From: Gymnogyps californianus
Taxonomy: Eukaryota; Chordata; Aves; Accipitriformes; Cathartidae
Direction: 5' to 3'
Assembly (NCBI RefSeq): GCF_018139145.2
Contig: NC_059471.1
Span: 217,701,494-217,765,493 of the forward strand
DNA: 64,000 bases
The translations under genes were made by a program, and so were the position numbers. How positions within the stretch are numbered: the first letter of the stretch is position 1; each line of letters begins with the position of its first letter. Below the pieces are notes generated by a model, which was not told where the DNA came from, searched no databases, and saw only the letters and a program-made list of their open reading frames with translations. Positions 1 to 11,800 of the stretch are shown piece by piece.

Positions 1-464
1 AAAGCTGCTGAAACCCATCGCTGTGCTTCCCTGCTCCTCCTTGGGTTTGCGCCCCAAATAACGTATCCCCGTTTGACGGGAGCCCGTGGGTGACGGCGCC
101 TGGGCTCGGCCGTGGCTGCTGCAGCTGAAAATGGAGGAATTCAACCCAAACGCCAGCTCAGCCCCTGGGTGGGAGCACGGGGTGATGCTCAAGCACCCCC
201 ATGGTTTCCATCCGGCCCCAGGTTGCTGCTGGAAGAGTAAAAAGGAATGAGATAAATTGCACAAAGGAAGAATTAAGCCCCAAAATCATCCCGGCCGTGA
301 CCAGCTCCTCCTCTCCAGCCCCAACATCGCAGCAGGGCAGAGCAGAGCCAGCATGGGGAGGGCTGGGGGTGCGGGACCAAGCCCCAAAACACCCACCGGG
401 TAGGGAAGGATCGCAGGATACACTAAAATCCCCCAAAATACCCCAAAACAGGAGAGCCGGACGC
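1..464. other. Downstream flank of NRF1, nothing recognised
   Basis: Moderately GC-rich intergenic DNA past the proposed NRF1 cleavage site. No exon, repeat or RNA gene was recognised. Overlapping open frames occur on both strands but share no familiar motif. Confidence 0.5.
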
Positions 465-487
465 AGGGGTAGACACATTTGTAACAA

Positions 488-493
488 TTTATT
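488..493 (-). promoter_or_regulatory. Poly(A) signal AATAAA, distal, for NRF1
   Basis: The plus strand reads TTTATT, so the transcript has canonical AATAAA. About 30-80 nt further downstream on the transcript (plus coordinates about 410-460) is a G/U-rich stretch with TGTTTTGGGG and TTTTGGGGGATTTT, as expected for a CstF-binding element. Cleavage would fall at roughly 458-478. Confidence 0.75.
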
Positions 494-1480
494 GAATGAG
501 GCAATAATAGACACTGGGAAAACAAGGGGGGGTCCATGCTCTGCTACTTGCCTGGTTTTTGTCTTTTTGGGGGGGTGGGAGGGCAGGGGGGAACCTCTCG
601 GACTAAAAGAACGTCATTTCATCGCCAAAGAAACACTGACTTGAAAGCCACCGACATCTTCACAACGACAATAAAAAAATAATAATTAAAAAAAAAAAAA
701 AAAATAACAAATTGGAGAACCAGGACTGTTTCTATGGAAAGATCTCCCTCCCCTCGTTAAAGTACAGAAGAAATGCATACAAAGAACATTTGATATTTTT
801 CCATATAAAACAAGTAAATACAAGAATCTGAAAACTTCCTCGAAGGCGGAGCGAGACGTGGAGAACTTTGTTAATGGCCACTTGGAAATAATAATTAAAA
901 AAAAAAAAAACCACAAACCAAAAAACCCCACAAAACCCCAAAATTAAATACCATGCACAACCGCGCGCGCGGCGGGGCTGCGGCTGACAGAGGGTTCGGC
1001 TGGGCGCTGCCGCTGGGACGCAAGGGTTTGGCCCACGGGAAAGTCAAGTAAAATTTGCCCCCCAAAACCACCCTCGAGGCCTTTTTTTAACCCTCCTGGC
1101 AAGATTTTTGGGTGATGGGGATTAAAAGTCCCCAGCAGCAGCAGAGCTGTGCTAGGAGATGCACATAGGGCAGGACCGGGGGGGTGGCTTGGAGGGTTGG
1201 GGGGTTGCAGAAGGGTCCCCCAAAGGGAAGGGTCTATGCTCGCATCCCCGTGCTACCTTCAAGCGAAGCTTTTCTTGCAGGAGCCGGACTCTCCAGGGAG
1301 GAGCAGGGGAGGATGCAGGGTCCCCGGGGGGATGGCAGCGGGCACTGGGATGAGCCCGAGGCGGCTCTTTGGCAAGGGAAGTCCTGGGAACACGGGGGGT
1401 GAGCGGGGATGGGAGGGGGACACAGCCAGAGCCCCTCTAGAGGCGTTTCCACTCCGGTCTAGATCCACAAAAACGGGAAA

Positions 1481-1507
1481 TAATAATAATAATAATAATA
1501 ATAATAA
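1481..1507. repeat. (TAA)9 microsatellite inside the NRF1 3' UTR
   Basis: Nine perfect TAA units on the plus strand, so the mRNA carries (UUA)9. It is probably length-polymorphic. The mRNA strand is AU-rich but has no overlapping AUUUA pentamers. Confidence 0.95.
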
Positions 1508-2074
1508 AGGAAAAAAAAAAAGATCTAAAATGGCAGGTACGTTTCAAGAGCAGAGAAATAAGAACAGGTCTCCAGTGTGCACCAAGGGGAGCCGAGCGGA
1601 GCGCGGCCGGGATTCTCCGCGGCGGCGCTTATGGTCGTCAAAGGCAGAGGTGGCCTCGCTCGCCGGCGCGGGGAGGGCGGCAGTCGCACGGGCTCTTGGA
1701 AGAGCGTTATCCCTTCAAGAGGTTGCCACCCCCCTGCAGTCACACGTGCATTTTTTTTTTTTCCCAGGAGAGGAGCCTTTTCCGAACTCTTTTCCTTTTT
1801 TTTTTTTTGTTGTTTTTTTTGTGTTGGTTTTTTGTTTTTTTTTTTTTTAATATAAAAGTCCACGTTAAAATCTTTGAAACCTAATTTGCCAAGTGCGGAG
1901 GGCCGTGCCCGGGAGCTGCCACGGAGGAAAGTGCCGGCGCAGCCCGGGAGCGGCGGCGATGCTGCTGGAGCAGTTTTGGCCGAGGGCATCCGTGCTCCCC
2001 CCCTGTGCCTCGGCCCCCCCAGGCCTCACCCTGCTCCATCCCATGCGGGGGGGGAATGGGGGCTAAGGGGTTGC

Positions 2075-2080
2075 TTTATT
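2075..2080 (-). promoter_or_regulatory. Candidate proximal poly(A) signal AATAAA in the NRF1 3' UTR
   Basis: A second AATAAA on the transcript strand, about 300 nt after the stop codon. Use of this site would give a short 3' UTR without the downstream homopolymer-rich 1.6 kb. No strong GU-rich element was recognised after it, so use is uncertain. Confidence 0.35.
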
Positions 2081-2201
2081 TTGTTTCGTTTTCTTTTAAA
2101 TCTCCTCGGAATGAAAGTCCCGTCACAATTTGGCTTCTCACTCCTACGAGAGCAGAGTGGCGCTATAAAAATGCACTTAACACACATCCTCTGCTAGTAG
2201 T

Positions 2202-2255
2202 ATTTTTTTTTTCTTTTTTTTCTTTTTTTCCTTTTAAAAAAAAAAAAAAAAAAAA
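2202..2255. repeat. T-rich tract abutting an A20 run (homopolymer foldback) in the 3' UTR
   Basis: The plus strand has a T-rich block with three interrupting Cs (2202-2235), directly followed by twenty As (2236-2255). In the transcript this is U20, then an A-rich block, so the two can pair as a hairpin or offer a U-rich partner to a poly(A) tail. Confidence 0.85.
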
Positions 2256-2382
2256 GGTTAACAAAACCTTTGCTTCCAAAGCTGGGAGACTCAATGCCAC
2301 TTGATTGCATCTCTGGAGAGGCGTAAAAAAATTATTCGCATAAGAGACGAGGAAAATCACCATGATCCTGCTCTGGGCATCG

Positions 2383-2546
2383 TCATTGTTCCAAGGTCAC
2401 CACTTCCACTGCCTGCCCGTCCATGGTGACGGTGCTGTCCGCTATCCTCGTGGCAACGGGTGCCATCGCCACCTGAACGGGGCCGTTGCCTTGGGCCAGG
2501 CTGGTCACCACGGTCTGGTACATGCTGACGGGGATCTGGACGAGAC
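2383..2546 (-). CDS. NRF1: NRF1 coding exon 10 (residues 450-503, stop codon)
   Basis: The coding part is 164 nt, ending with TGA at 2383-2385. The acceptor GTCTCCTCAG ends at 2547 and is preceded by a long poly-U-rich tract (minus strand of 2559-2583). The translation is [20 protein letters not shown], then [20 protein letters not shown] and [13 protein letters not shown]. This is the C-terminal end of NRF1 with the known terminus VVTLEQ. A few residues (for example [11 protein letters not shown]) look different from the mammalian version as I recall it. Confidence 0.97.
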
Positions 2547-2724
2547 CTGAGGAGACAATTAAAAAAGAAAAAAAAAAAAAAAAGCAAGCATAGGAGTGGG
2601 GTTGGGAAGGAAGGAGCAGAGCGAGACCAGCACAAGGGACGAGGCTGGTGTGGGCACATGCTGTGGCATCGTCCCCAGGGGTTTGGGGGCTGCATTCGTG
2701 CTGCTCCGGAGATGATCCTTTGGA

Positions 2725-3262
2725 TCATCGGAGTACTCCCACCTGGAGTACTGCATCCAGCTCTGGAGTCCTCGGTACAGGAAAGACGTGGACCTGCTGG
2801 AGCAGGTCCAGAGGAGGCTGCAAAAATGGTGAGAGGGCTGGAGCACCTCTCCTATGAAGACAGGCTGAGAGAGTTGGGGTTGTTCAGCCTGGAGAAGAGA
2901 AGGCTCCGGGGAGACCTGATTGCGGCCTTTCCATACTTAAAGCGGGCTTATAAGAAAGATGGGGACAGACTTTTTAGCAGGGCCTGTAGCGATAGGACAA
3001 GGGGGAATGGTTTTAAACTAAAAGAGGGGAGATTCAGACTAGATATAAGGAAGACATTTTTTACGATGAGGGTGGTGAAACACTGGCACAGGTTGCCCAG
3101 AGAGGTGGGAGATGCCCCATCCCTGGAAACATTCAAGGTCAGGCTGGACGGGGCTCTGAGCAACCTGATCGAGTTGAAGATGTCCCTGCTGATGGCAGGG
3201 GGGTTGGACTCGATGACCTTTAAAGGTCCCTTCCAACCATTCTGTGTTTCTATGATTCTATG
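2725..3262 (+). mobile_element. CR1 LINE fragment (3' end), antisense to NRF1
   Basis: About 540 bp of the 3' part of an avian CR1 retrotransposon. It follows the consensus from ACCTGGAGTACTGCATCCAG through GAGCACCTCTCCTATGAAGA and TGTAGCGATAGGACAAG to CACTGGCACAGGTTGCCCAG. It ends in the diagnostic 3' terminus GGTCCCTTCCAACC followed by TTCTATGATTCTATG. 5' truncation is usual for CR1. The open frame across it (2658-3326) is repeat-derived and not a gene. It lies about 180 bp from the acceptor of the last coding exon. Confidence 0.95.
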
Positions 3263-4894
3263 CACGGAAAGCCGGCAATGGGGGAAGACACCTGCTTCCC
3301 ACCCGGCAGCGTCCGTGCTGGCGTAATTATTTGCGGCTTGGTGGCCTCGCTGTGCCGGACTCACCCACCACGGTGCCACGTGGGATGGGAGCAGGGACGG
3401 GATGGGGTAGGGTTGGGTGGCAGCATGGCGAGCTCAGCCTGCACCACGGGGCTGTCTGGCCACAGGGAGAGAGAATAAGGTTAAGGAGGAAAGAAATAAG
3501 AAATTTTTGGAGGAGGAACCCGAAGCAGATGCTGGGATGGCACAGCAGGTACCTGTACAGCCAGCCCTGCCAGGCCGTGTTTTGCTGGAGGCAGGGATTG
3601 CTCCCATGTGTTCCTCCCACAGCCGTGAGCACACCAGCACACAGCCCAGCAGCAGTCACCCACAGACGAGGAATACGCTTCTGAAACGTGTTTTTCCACT
3701 TGATTTGCCCAGAATTGGGAACCCTCGGGCTGAGGAAGGGATAAATTTGGCTTCTCTTCCCTGCGACTCTTCCATCCCCTCTAACTCTATACGCCACTCA
3801 AACACCTTCCCACTTCCGCGGCACATGAGGAGGATCCCATCGCTGTGCAGACCACAGACCACCCGTCCTGCCCATGAGCCCCGGTACAGCCACCGGCCTC
3901 TCTCAAACACGATTCACCTCCTCCAGCTCACTCTCCATCCCAGCCGGGTCCTTCTGCCTTCACACCGAGATGGGTAAAGCGCAGCATGGGACCAGCGAGC
4001 CCTGGCCAAGCCATACTGGCTCCAGGCACTGCGTATAGGCACTCACACGTGTATATATATGACATAGAACAGAGATAAAGGAAAGCAAACCAAGTTTCTC
4101 AGCCCTTCCCCAATCACGGATGGGTCCAGCAAAGTAGGAAACATCTTTTTCCCAAGGGTGGCTGAGCTACAGAAAGGGATCAGGTGCCCCCGAGCTGAAG
4201 CTGGAGCTGGCAAAGCTTTGGGCACGTTTTTGGCCGCGGAGGAAAGCACCGCTGTGCCAAATGCGGTGAGTCCCGGTTAGCTAGGTAACACCAACCAAGG
4301 TGACAACAAAACAACGAGGCCCCTGAGGATATTGTGATGTGAATGATGAAAAGAGGTGGAAAAAATAGCAAGGAGCACTGGTACTGCTTCGTACAGCTGG
4401 GCAGGGGAAGGGGAATAGCAAATCCTGCAGACTGGAAAGATAAACTTCATCTTTCTACTCCGATATTATCTGCCTGTACCCACCACTGCCTTTGGCTTGG
4501 CAAAGCGTGATTTAGACAAGCGAGCCTGTAAAGCTACCTTGTACGTGACACTTCTGGAACTATCCACACCTCTGTTAGGGAAAAAAAAAGCTTTTAGAGG
4601 TCAACAAATCCTTCCAGCCAGCAGCACAGGATGGCCAGCCCCTGAAACAGCACTCAGATGGTTTAAGACAGCAGGTTCCTGACCTAGGCTTTCCCAAAAA
4701 AGCAGTACAATCTCTTTTGATTCAGGTTTCTGTGGCAGAGAGCAGACCTCTGTCCCGCCAAGGGCACTCGTTTAATAACACGAGGCGGCAGAGCACGGCT
4801 CGGTGTCCTCAGATAACTTACTGTACAGACAGGAAAGCTTACGAGTTAATCGTGCTGACCAGGTGGGTGACCCCGGCAGAGCACAGCGTGCTTT

Positions 4895-4970
4895 CCAGCC
4901 CTTCAACATCCCTCCTCTCAGGATCTCAAAGCGCTCTGCGGGTAGGAAAGTTTCGTGATCACCCAGCCAA
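4895..4970 (+). repeat. Possible ancient MIR/L2-like fragment
   Basis: Contains AGGATCTCAAAGCGCTCTGC, close to the GATCTCAAAGCGCTTTACAAA segment of an old amniote interspersed repeat, followed by a degenerate GGTAGG...GATCACCCAGCC stretch. Short and diverged. Confidence 0.4.
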
Positions 4971-5787
4971 AGGGCTGCCCCACGCCAGAAGGGTTACGTC
5001 CACTTTCGTCCAGTTCACAGCCCAACCGAGAAATTGCTTTCCTGATGTGATGGTTCAACACTGACTGCTACGAATGGTGTGGAAGCAGGAGAAGGTACAA
5101 AGCTCCCAGGGTGCCTTCTAATAGACGAGAGTTTTAGGCAACAAAACACCAAAACGAGAGCTCACGCTCAGCCCTCTCAAAGAAAATCTCCTATCTGACC
5201 CTTCAGGGAAACGTAGCACATCCCAGTTTAAGCAGGTGCTGGCACAGACCTGGAGACCTGGCCTGGGATGCACCTAAAATCCCCGCTCCAGACCAACAAC
5301 CCAACTAAGCCCTTTGGGTTACTTGGGTTGCTAACCTGAAGGAGACTGCTGGAGCTCACAAATGACATGGCCATGGCCAACCCAAAGACCAGAGTCGCCA
5401 CTACCCTCAGGGACCACAGAGCATGCAATGTTAAAAGCCTGATCCCTCCATGCTGTTCAAACGCGCGTGTTGGCCAGGGTAGGGCTGCTGCCAAAGAGAG
5501 GTGCTATCAAAAGACGGTGAGACGTGAAGACCCAACCGGGGTCTTCTTTGGAAAGGATGAGTTCATGTCACCCAAGGTTTGGCCAAGGCTGGCCACATCT
5601 TGGAGCGCAGGGAAGTCTCTGTGAGAGACGGCGACACGCAGATCCCTTTCTGCATGGGATTAAACTAAATCGCCTCAGCATCTGACGTAGCGGCCTTCCT
5701 GCCAGGGGTGGTAACAAACCAAAGGAGGAGAGGGCTGGAAAGTCTGCTGTGCATTAAAGCAGAGATGATCGCCCTTGGGAGAGAGAC

Positions 5788-5892
5788 GATTAAACTACTG
5801 AGATACTGTAATCAGGTCTAGGATTGGCCCTCCGCTGCATCTGCTCAGACCTGCACCCTGATTAGCCCTAATCTAGCTGGCATATGTTAATC
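5788..5892. promoter_or_regulatory. Candidate homeodomain-site cluster (five TAATC/GATTA) in the last intron
   Basis: GATTA or TAATC occurs at 5788-5792, 5809-5813, 5860-5864, 5869-5873 and 5888-5892, with an inverted CCAAT (ATTGG) near 5823-5827. TAATC is the core of K50 homeodomain sites such as OTX/CRX, PITX and GSC. Five hits in 105 bp exceed the roughly 0.2 expected by chance in equal-composition DNA. Enhancer function is inference only. Confidence 0.35.
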
Positions 5893-8800
5893 TAAAGCAT
5901 GGATTTCAGACCCTTTCAATTGTATTAAAAACAGGAAATCCATTAGACAAAAAAACCTGCAACTTCTCGAGTCTTTGAAAAATACATATCTGCAAAGAAA
6001 GTGGAGCCATGCCGGGGTGCTCTGCAAGGAACGGGGCACGCAGGAAGAGCTCCGGCTGAGTCAGGGAAGAGGGATCCCATCGGATCCCGCACGCAGCTCA
6101 GACCGGCTCCTGCCTGGGGAGGGACGACAGCAGAGGTGATGAATCACGCACCGAGCGGTGCAGACCACGGCTGCGGGCTCCCAGCAAGCGGGAAGATGCA
6201 GCCAGGCTGCGCGTTTTGCTTCCCCTTTGTGAAGCCACCCAAAAAGCCCCTCTGGAAGGAGTGGTGGGTGAGACACAAAGCCCAGGCACCTCCATCCCCC
6301 TATGCATCACCCGTTCCTGGCCACCAACTTCACCTACCTGCCAGCATCTCCCGTCCTCGGCAGGGATGAGGAGCCAGCTCCAGCCGGCTGGGAGCAAGGA
6401 CATCTACACAGGGAGCTGGGGCAGAGCCAGCACCGAGGTCCTGCCCTCTCACTTACCTGCAGCATGCCAGGGAAAGACTTTTTTTGGTGTAGGATCAGCT
6501 GGCTTTGCTAGGAAGGAAGCGATGGCATGGCCAGCATCGCCTGACAGCCATGGAGGAGAATGGGTCAGGACACGAGGGTGGCCAAGGGGGAAGGAGAGCC
6601 ATGGCAGGCCTTAAGGGTTGAGATGGCCACCTTGAATCAAAGGATTAGAGTCGATCGACTCTGAGACGGCTGCGGCTGTACTCTAATGCCGGGTCAGACA
6701 ATATTGGCAGCTGCATTTTAACTGGGGGACTGTGATGGGCCGTAGGAGATAATGAAACTCCTGCAGTTTCAGCAGAGATGAGGTTACAGCTTACAGAAGA
6801 AGGGTGAGGGTTAGGCTCCACCTGTGAGCAAAGAGCCACAGGATTCAGAGGTGAAAAGTCATGCGACGGCTGACAGAGACATCTTACCTGGCCCAGAGGG
6901 CAGATCAGCAGCAGCATAAGAACAACCGTTTTGATCCTAAATTGCAGGTGACTGCATTAAACCACCACAAAGGGCTTTGGGGGAGAAGGTCGGGCAGGTG
7001 GGATGATTCAGTGCCCTGGGAATTGGTGTTGAGGTTCAGCAGCGCCCTGGACACCCAGGACAGTTGATGCTCAGGGGACGAGGGTCATCAGTGCCAGTTT
7101 CTGCCTTGCTTTAACACCTCTTCACCCTTGAGATCAAAGCGAGTGCAGCACGAGGAAGAGATACTACCATTCTCCAGCTGTCAGGCTCATTCCCAGTCCT
7201 TCAGGATCGGGAGTACTGTCCTACTCGGGGACACAAGACGTGCTGTTTTTTTCCTGCTGTCTTAGGTTGAGTCCATTCCCCAAGGTGCATCCTTATCTCC
7301 TGTTCAGTGTCCGGTAGTTCCAAGTGGCTCAGGCCATCTGCTAAGGTGCTCAAAGCACACAGAGAGCTAAACTAGCCAAGCAGATCCACTCTTCAATGCC
7401 TCAATTCCACGAACTGGTTATTTCCTGACCATAGAGGAGGTGAGGTCTACACTAGCCTGGCTGTCGATACAGCCCATCGCTGTGTTGTTTGACCACACTG
7501 GGAGACAGGTGCTGAGGACTCATCTGTCACCATCCCACGTGGCTCCACATCCAAATGCCAAGAGACCGAATAAAGCTTATTTAGCGGCTATCTCATTCCA
7601 GGTATGAAGCAAGCATACCAGATGTGGATGGAAGATGGGGTGGAATGGCAATGCAGATCCTACCACCACGAAGGTCCCATCAGTGAGGAAACGATAACAG
7701 CCCAAGGCAACCTTGGACAAAGCTCTGTCTGGACTGTAAGCATCAAGTTGTGATCCGGCAGCAGATGGTACGAAGAGCCTTGCTGCCGTATGTCCTGCAA
7801 GTGTTTGGTATGCTCTCATTACGGCAGCAGTGTGAGTTTTCAGCTGGACAGTCAGGTTCTGCAAGCCTTGAAACGCACCCTGGAGTAGAAAGGTCTTCAC
7901 TGATACCAAAACAAGAGTTGTCTTAACAACCTGTATGGACAATATGGACATTCAGTGTAACACTTCTGAAAGCTTAATCCTCACGTTAAATGCCCAAAGA
8001 CACGCAGAATGGCTGGGAGAAACTGAACAGTGTGTAATCTCGAGGGACCTCTCAGCTGCCAGTCACTCATTGAGTGAGAGATGTCTTCTTCCCAGCTAAG
8101 ATGGGCACCTCCGTGAATGTCTTGGCATGGCCCTCTACTCCATGGAAATGCTGAATGGCAGGATCTCATATGTAATGTTTTCTGCATGGAGCTCAAACAG
8201 GAACACAAGAGCAAAGTCCTGGAGGGTCAGGAGATAGGAACCAGCCTCGTTCTTGACCAGGCAACAGCAACCACCGTCATCACATTGAACATCAACTCAA
8301 GAAAGGAAACAGCCTCCTCTTCTTTCAAAAAGTGCAAATTCTCTTCTTTGGTAGCATCACCTACAACAGAGAGCTGATCTCCTGCCAAAGCAAACTCCTG
8401 TGGGAACAGCCTCTGGAAAGGGAGGGTTGTGAGCAAGCAAAAGGCAAATGGAGAAGCATTACCATTTGGCTCCTGCACCAGTGAGCCAGGAGTCTCAAGC
8501 AATGCTCAGTCCTGCTCTGCAGTACCGAGCCAGCCTAACCCCAGCAAGAGCGGGAAGGGGAGATGGTGCAAACCTTTTCAACACACCCTCAGGTGTGTTG
8601 AAAGGTGAAGGAAGAATTTGAGAGAGGTGCTGTTAACAGAGGTGAGTTTATGGTTGTAAAAGCTGTGCAGCCACAAGAAACACTGCTCTGAGTGCTGAGC
8701 ATGGAGAAGTGAGGGGCACAGGTCTGGAGTCATGAAGTAGCACAGAAGTATTGCTCTTGGGAATTCTTTTATGGGGCAAAATAGAAAATGCACAATGACT

Positions 8801-11800
8801 TCAGCAATCACCTTGGAGCCCTTGACAGAGCATAGGACATCATCTGGTTTTTAGTTAGGCAACATAATCTTATAAAAAACCAGGACCTCGACTGAGACCT
8901 GCATTTCCCCTTCCAAAAGAAGTCCAAAGCCCGTTTCAAATCATCAGAAGCCATGAGCCACAGTCAGCCGCAGCCGGTGCTGCTCTTGGGGATCCACTGG
9001 AACCAGAAGCACACTCGGCACCAAGGAGAGAAAGCATATCCGATGCAATGGATGCCAAAGTTGATACATCTTTCTCTGTTCTCTTGGACACCAAAGGGGT
9101 TAAGTGATGAAAGTTGTCCGGTTTATCATTTGCTTTGAACATCTGCAAGCACTGCAGAGTCAGGAGACCACTGTGAGCAGCCTTACAAGTGTCTCAGACC
9201 CCTGCTAGAGCTCTGAAGCCCTTACAGCGCTCACACCAACAATGGAGAAGGCTAAAAAGAGTGAAATTTTCCATTGGACTTTCTTGGCCGTTGACCTCCA
9301 ACTCATTCAGAGGACTTTGCTTGCTTCAGTCTTCTCAGCTAGCACTGAGGGGAAACTAGTACAAACTTTGCTTAGCACGATCCTACCACAGCATTTTGCA
9401 GTAGATATTCCTGCAACTTCTTTCTCCCCTCCTCCGGAGGCACAGGGCTGAGCAGTCCAACCAAAATTCCTGTGCTCAGGAATGCACTACAGGGCCCTAG
9501 CACACAGGTCAGCAGATACCATCTCATTGCTACATTTCGTTCAGAGTCAAAGGCGACTTTTGAAGACACGATGGAAGAATTCTCGTAGACAATTCAAAAT
9601 GACCAGTGTGCAGATTTTAATGCACAAAAATCAAGCAGGGAAATGCATCGCTAGAGGACATCTGAACATCGAAACGTTTGCCCTTGGGGGGCAGCACAAT
9701 GAAAGGGCGCTGGGCATGCTTTGATCTATATACCTAGGACAGGCTGTAAATACATCAAGACTGATGCAGACAAGTAGGGAATAACCTGACTCCCTTTTCC
9801 ACAGTGGGACAGAATAAGAGATGAACTTGAACTGCAGCATGGAAACCTGCAGTAGATATTAGAGGGGGGAAAAAAACCAGACAACAGCTAAACATAAGGT
9901 TAGTGAAGCTCTGGAGCAAAGTCTCCATCACTGGAGGTCTTTTAGAGCCAGCTAAGACTGACGCTGACTCAGGCAAGGGGCTGGTGTAAGCGATCACTTG
10001 AATTCCTTTCAGCCTGGTATGTGAACAAGATTTTACAGGCTCCATTTTATGTAAAGAAGCTTTGGTCCACTGATGGTAGAGTCACCAATAAGCAAATCCG
10101 AGACGGCACTAGGACATACTGGAAAAATCACTTGGCACTAGAGGTATTTCTTGACAGTGAACTTGGTTCGTAGTCAACCACAGGATATACCTCATTCTCC
10201 CAGCCATGTATAATTTCTTTTAGCAACATGGCAAAACAGGAGGGACTCTGTTACGCTTCACTGCTACCGGTTTTAAAAAGGACAGTCATACAAACAGGAT
10301 ATTGAGCAGCTCTGTCCAGCTGTTTGCAGTCACATGTGTGTCCTGGCAACATGGCACATATCATTGCCTACAAAAAAGGTAGCACAACCACCAGTACTTA
10401 AATAACTGCAGAGCAACTGTGTCCTTCAACTGAATCCTGGAGCAAAGACCTTTCCTATCCTCACCAAGACAGATAACTGCAGTGCTGGAGACTACCCGGT
10501 GTGTTACTGCTAACACAGAAGAGCACTGTTCAGCATGCACATTAAAAGTTCCCACAACAGATGTTTCTTAAATCCACATTGCTTTGCACGGGAACCTGGC
10601 TTGCCAAGATTTCCAGAAATTATCATCTTGACCACCTCCCTTCTGGGGGATTGACTCGAGAGGCCTTCAAGAGGGGGGAAGGACAGGCAATGGGCATGAG
10701 CACTTATTTTCAGAAAAACAAAACAGGTCTCTAACAAGTTCACATCACACCAGCTAAAATGAGTGCTCTCAAAGTCACGTTACCCTGAAAAATCCTCTGA
10801 CCGTAGAGAAGAAACATCCGCAAACTAAATGTCTCCCTCAAGATACAAGGTGTTGACATGACACCATGGATGGGATTTCACCCAAAGTCAACTGCAGAAA
10901 TCAAGCATTTCAGGAATCCTACCACACTCAATGGTGACAAAGGAAGCAGAAGACATCTCTTAACACAGGCACCTACTTTAAGATAAGACAAACTGTCTTC
11001 CAAAAGCACGCCCCTCTCTCCCCCCGCAACTACTGCTAGAGCATCAATGACTAACTCAAATTAGATGTCTCTTAGGACAAGATGATAATTGGAAGGATTT
11101 TCACCATCAGAAATGGCTTACTGTCAAATCACAAAAAGCCCATGCAGTGATTTAAGCTCTGAGAGCTTTCTAGGCACACAACAGTCACAGCTCTTCCCTA
11201 TACATCCTCTGTGCCATTCATTTCAAAACACAAAGATTGTTCCACCAAATGATAATATGAAAAAAACTGCAGTCCTTATTCTGCTTGCTGACCGCAAGCA
11301 TACCTCAAGATCATCCATCATTTGTCTTTTCAAGAGCCACTGGTCAAAATCACAACAAAGAGAAACGTAACAAGGCACCTGAAGTTTTGATAGCAAAGTT
11401 GAGTCATGGCAGTTCGCAGATGGAGCACTAAACCGAGTGTTACAATGTAGTAGGTTACATCAGAGCCTTGACTTTTCCTTAGAACAGAAGATAAGCACAG
11501 GAGACAAAATAAGATGCAACGTTTCCATCAACAACTGTGTGGGATGTAGGAAGGACAGCCCTGGAGCCACTATTTCCTTCCCTGCATCCACCCCATCTTC
11601 ATGATCACATCTCAGTCTCTCAGACTGTCCCTGGGTGTCACCTACCTGCTTAATATTGTCAGTGACTTGTTCTTTCCTTAGCCTTGGCTCCTCTTGTTCT
11701 GTTTCAATGAGCTTTCCTTCTCTGCTCGTTCAGAGCAACGGGAGCTGCTGTCTCAGTGACCCATAAAGCCTGGTTGATCTGGGACCTCCAGCCCTACACC

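Larger units (their letters stand above)
465..2382 (-). other. NRF1: NRF1 3' untranslated region
   Basis: About 1.9 kb from the stop codon to the proposed cleavage site. It is GC-rich in places (850-1020, 1600-1690, 1900-2050) and broken by many homopolymer runs. On the mRNA strand there are U runs at 683-700, 898-911 and 2236-2255, and A-rich tracts at 1751-1763, 1795-1848 and 2202-2235. A (TAA)9 microsatellite lies at 1481-1507. The end is inferred from the AATAAA at 488-493; the exact cleavage base is not visible. Confidence 0.75.

Noticed and set aside
1..464. miR-183/96/182 hairpins expected downstream of NRF1
   Set aside because: No mature miR-182, miR-96 or miR-183 seed and no hairpin was recognised in the 460 bp present; the cluster would lie beyond the left edge.
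2658..3326. 222-codon open frame on the plus strand
   Set aside because: It lies on the 3' region of a CR1 element; the frame is repeat-derived and contains no complete reverse transcriptase or other known domain.
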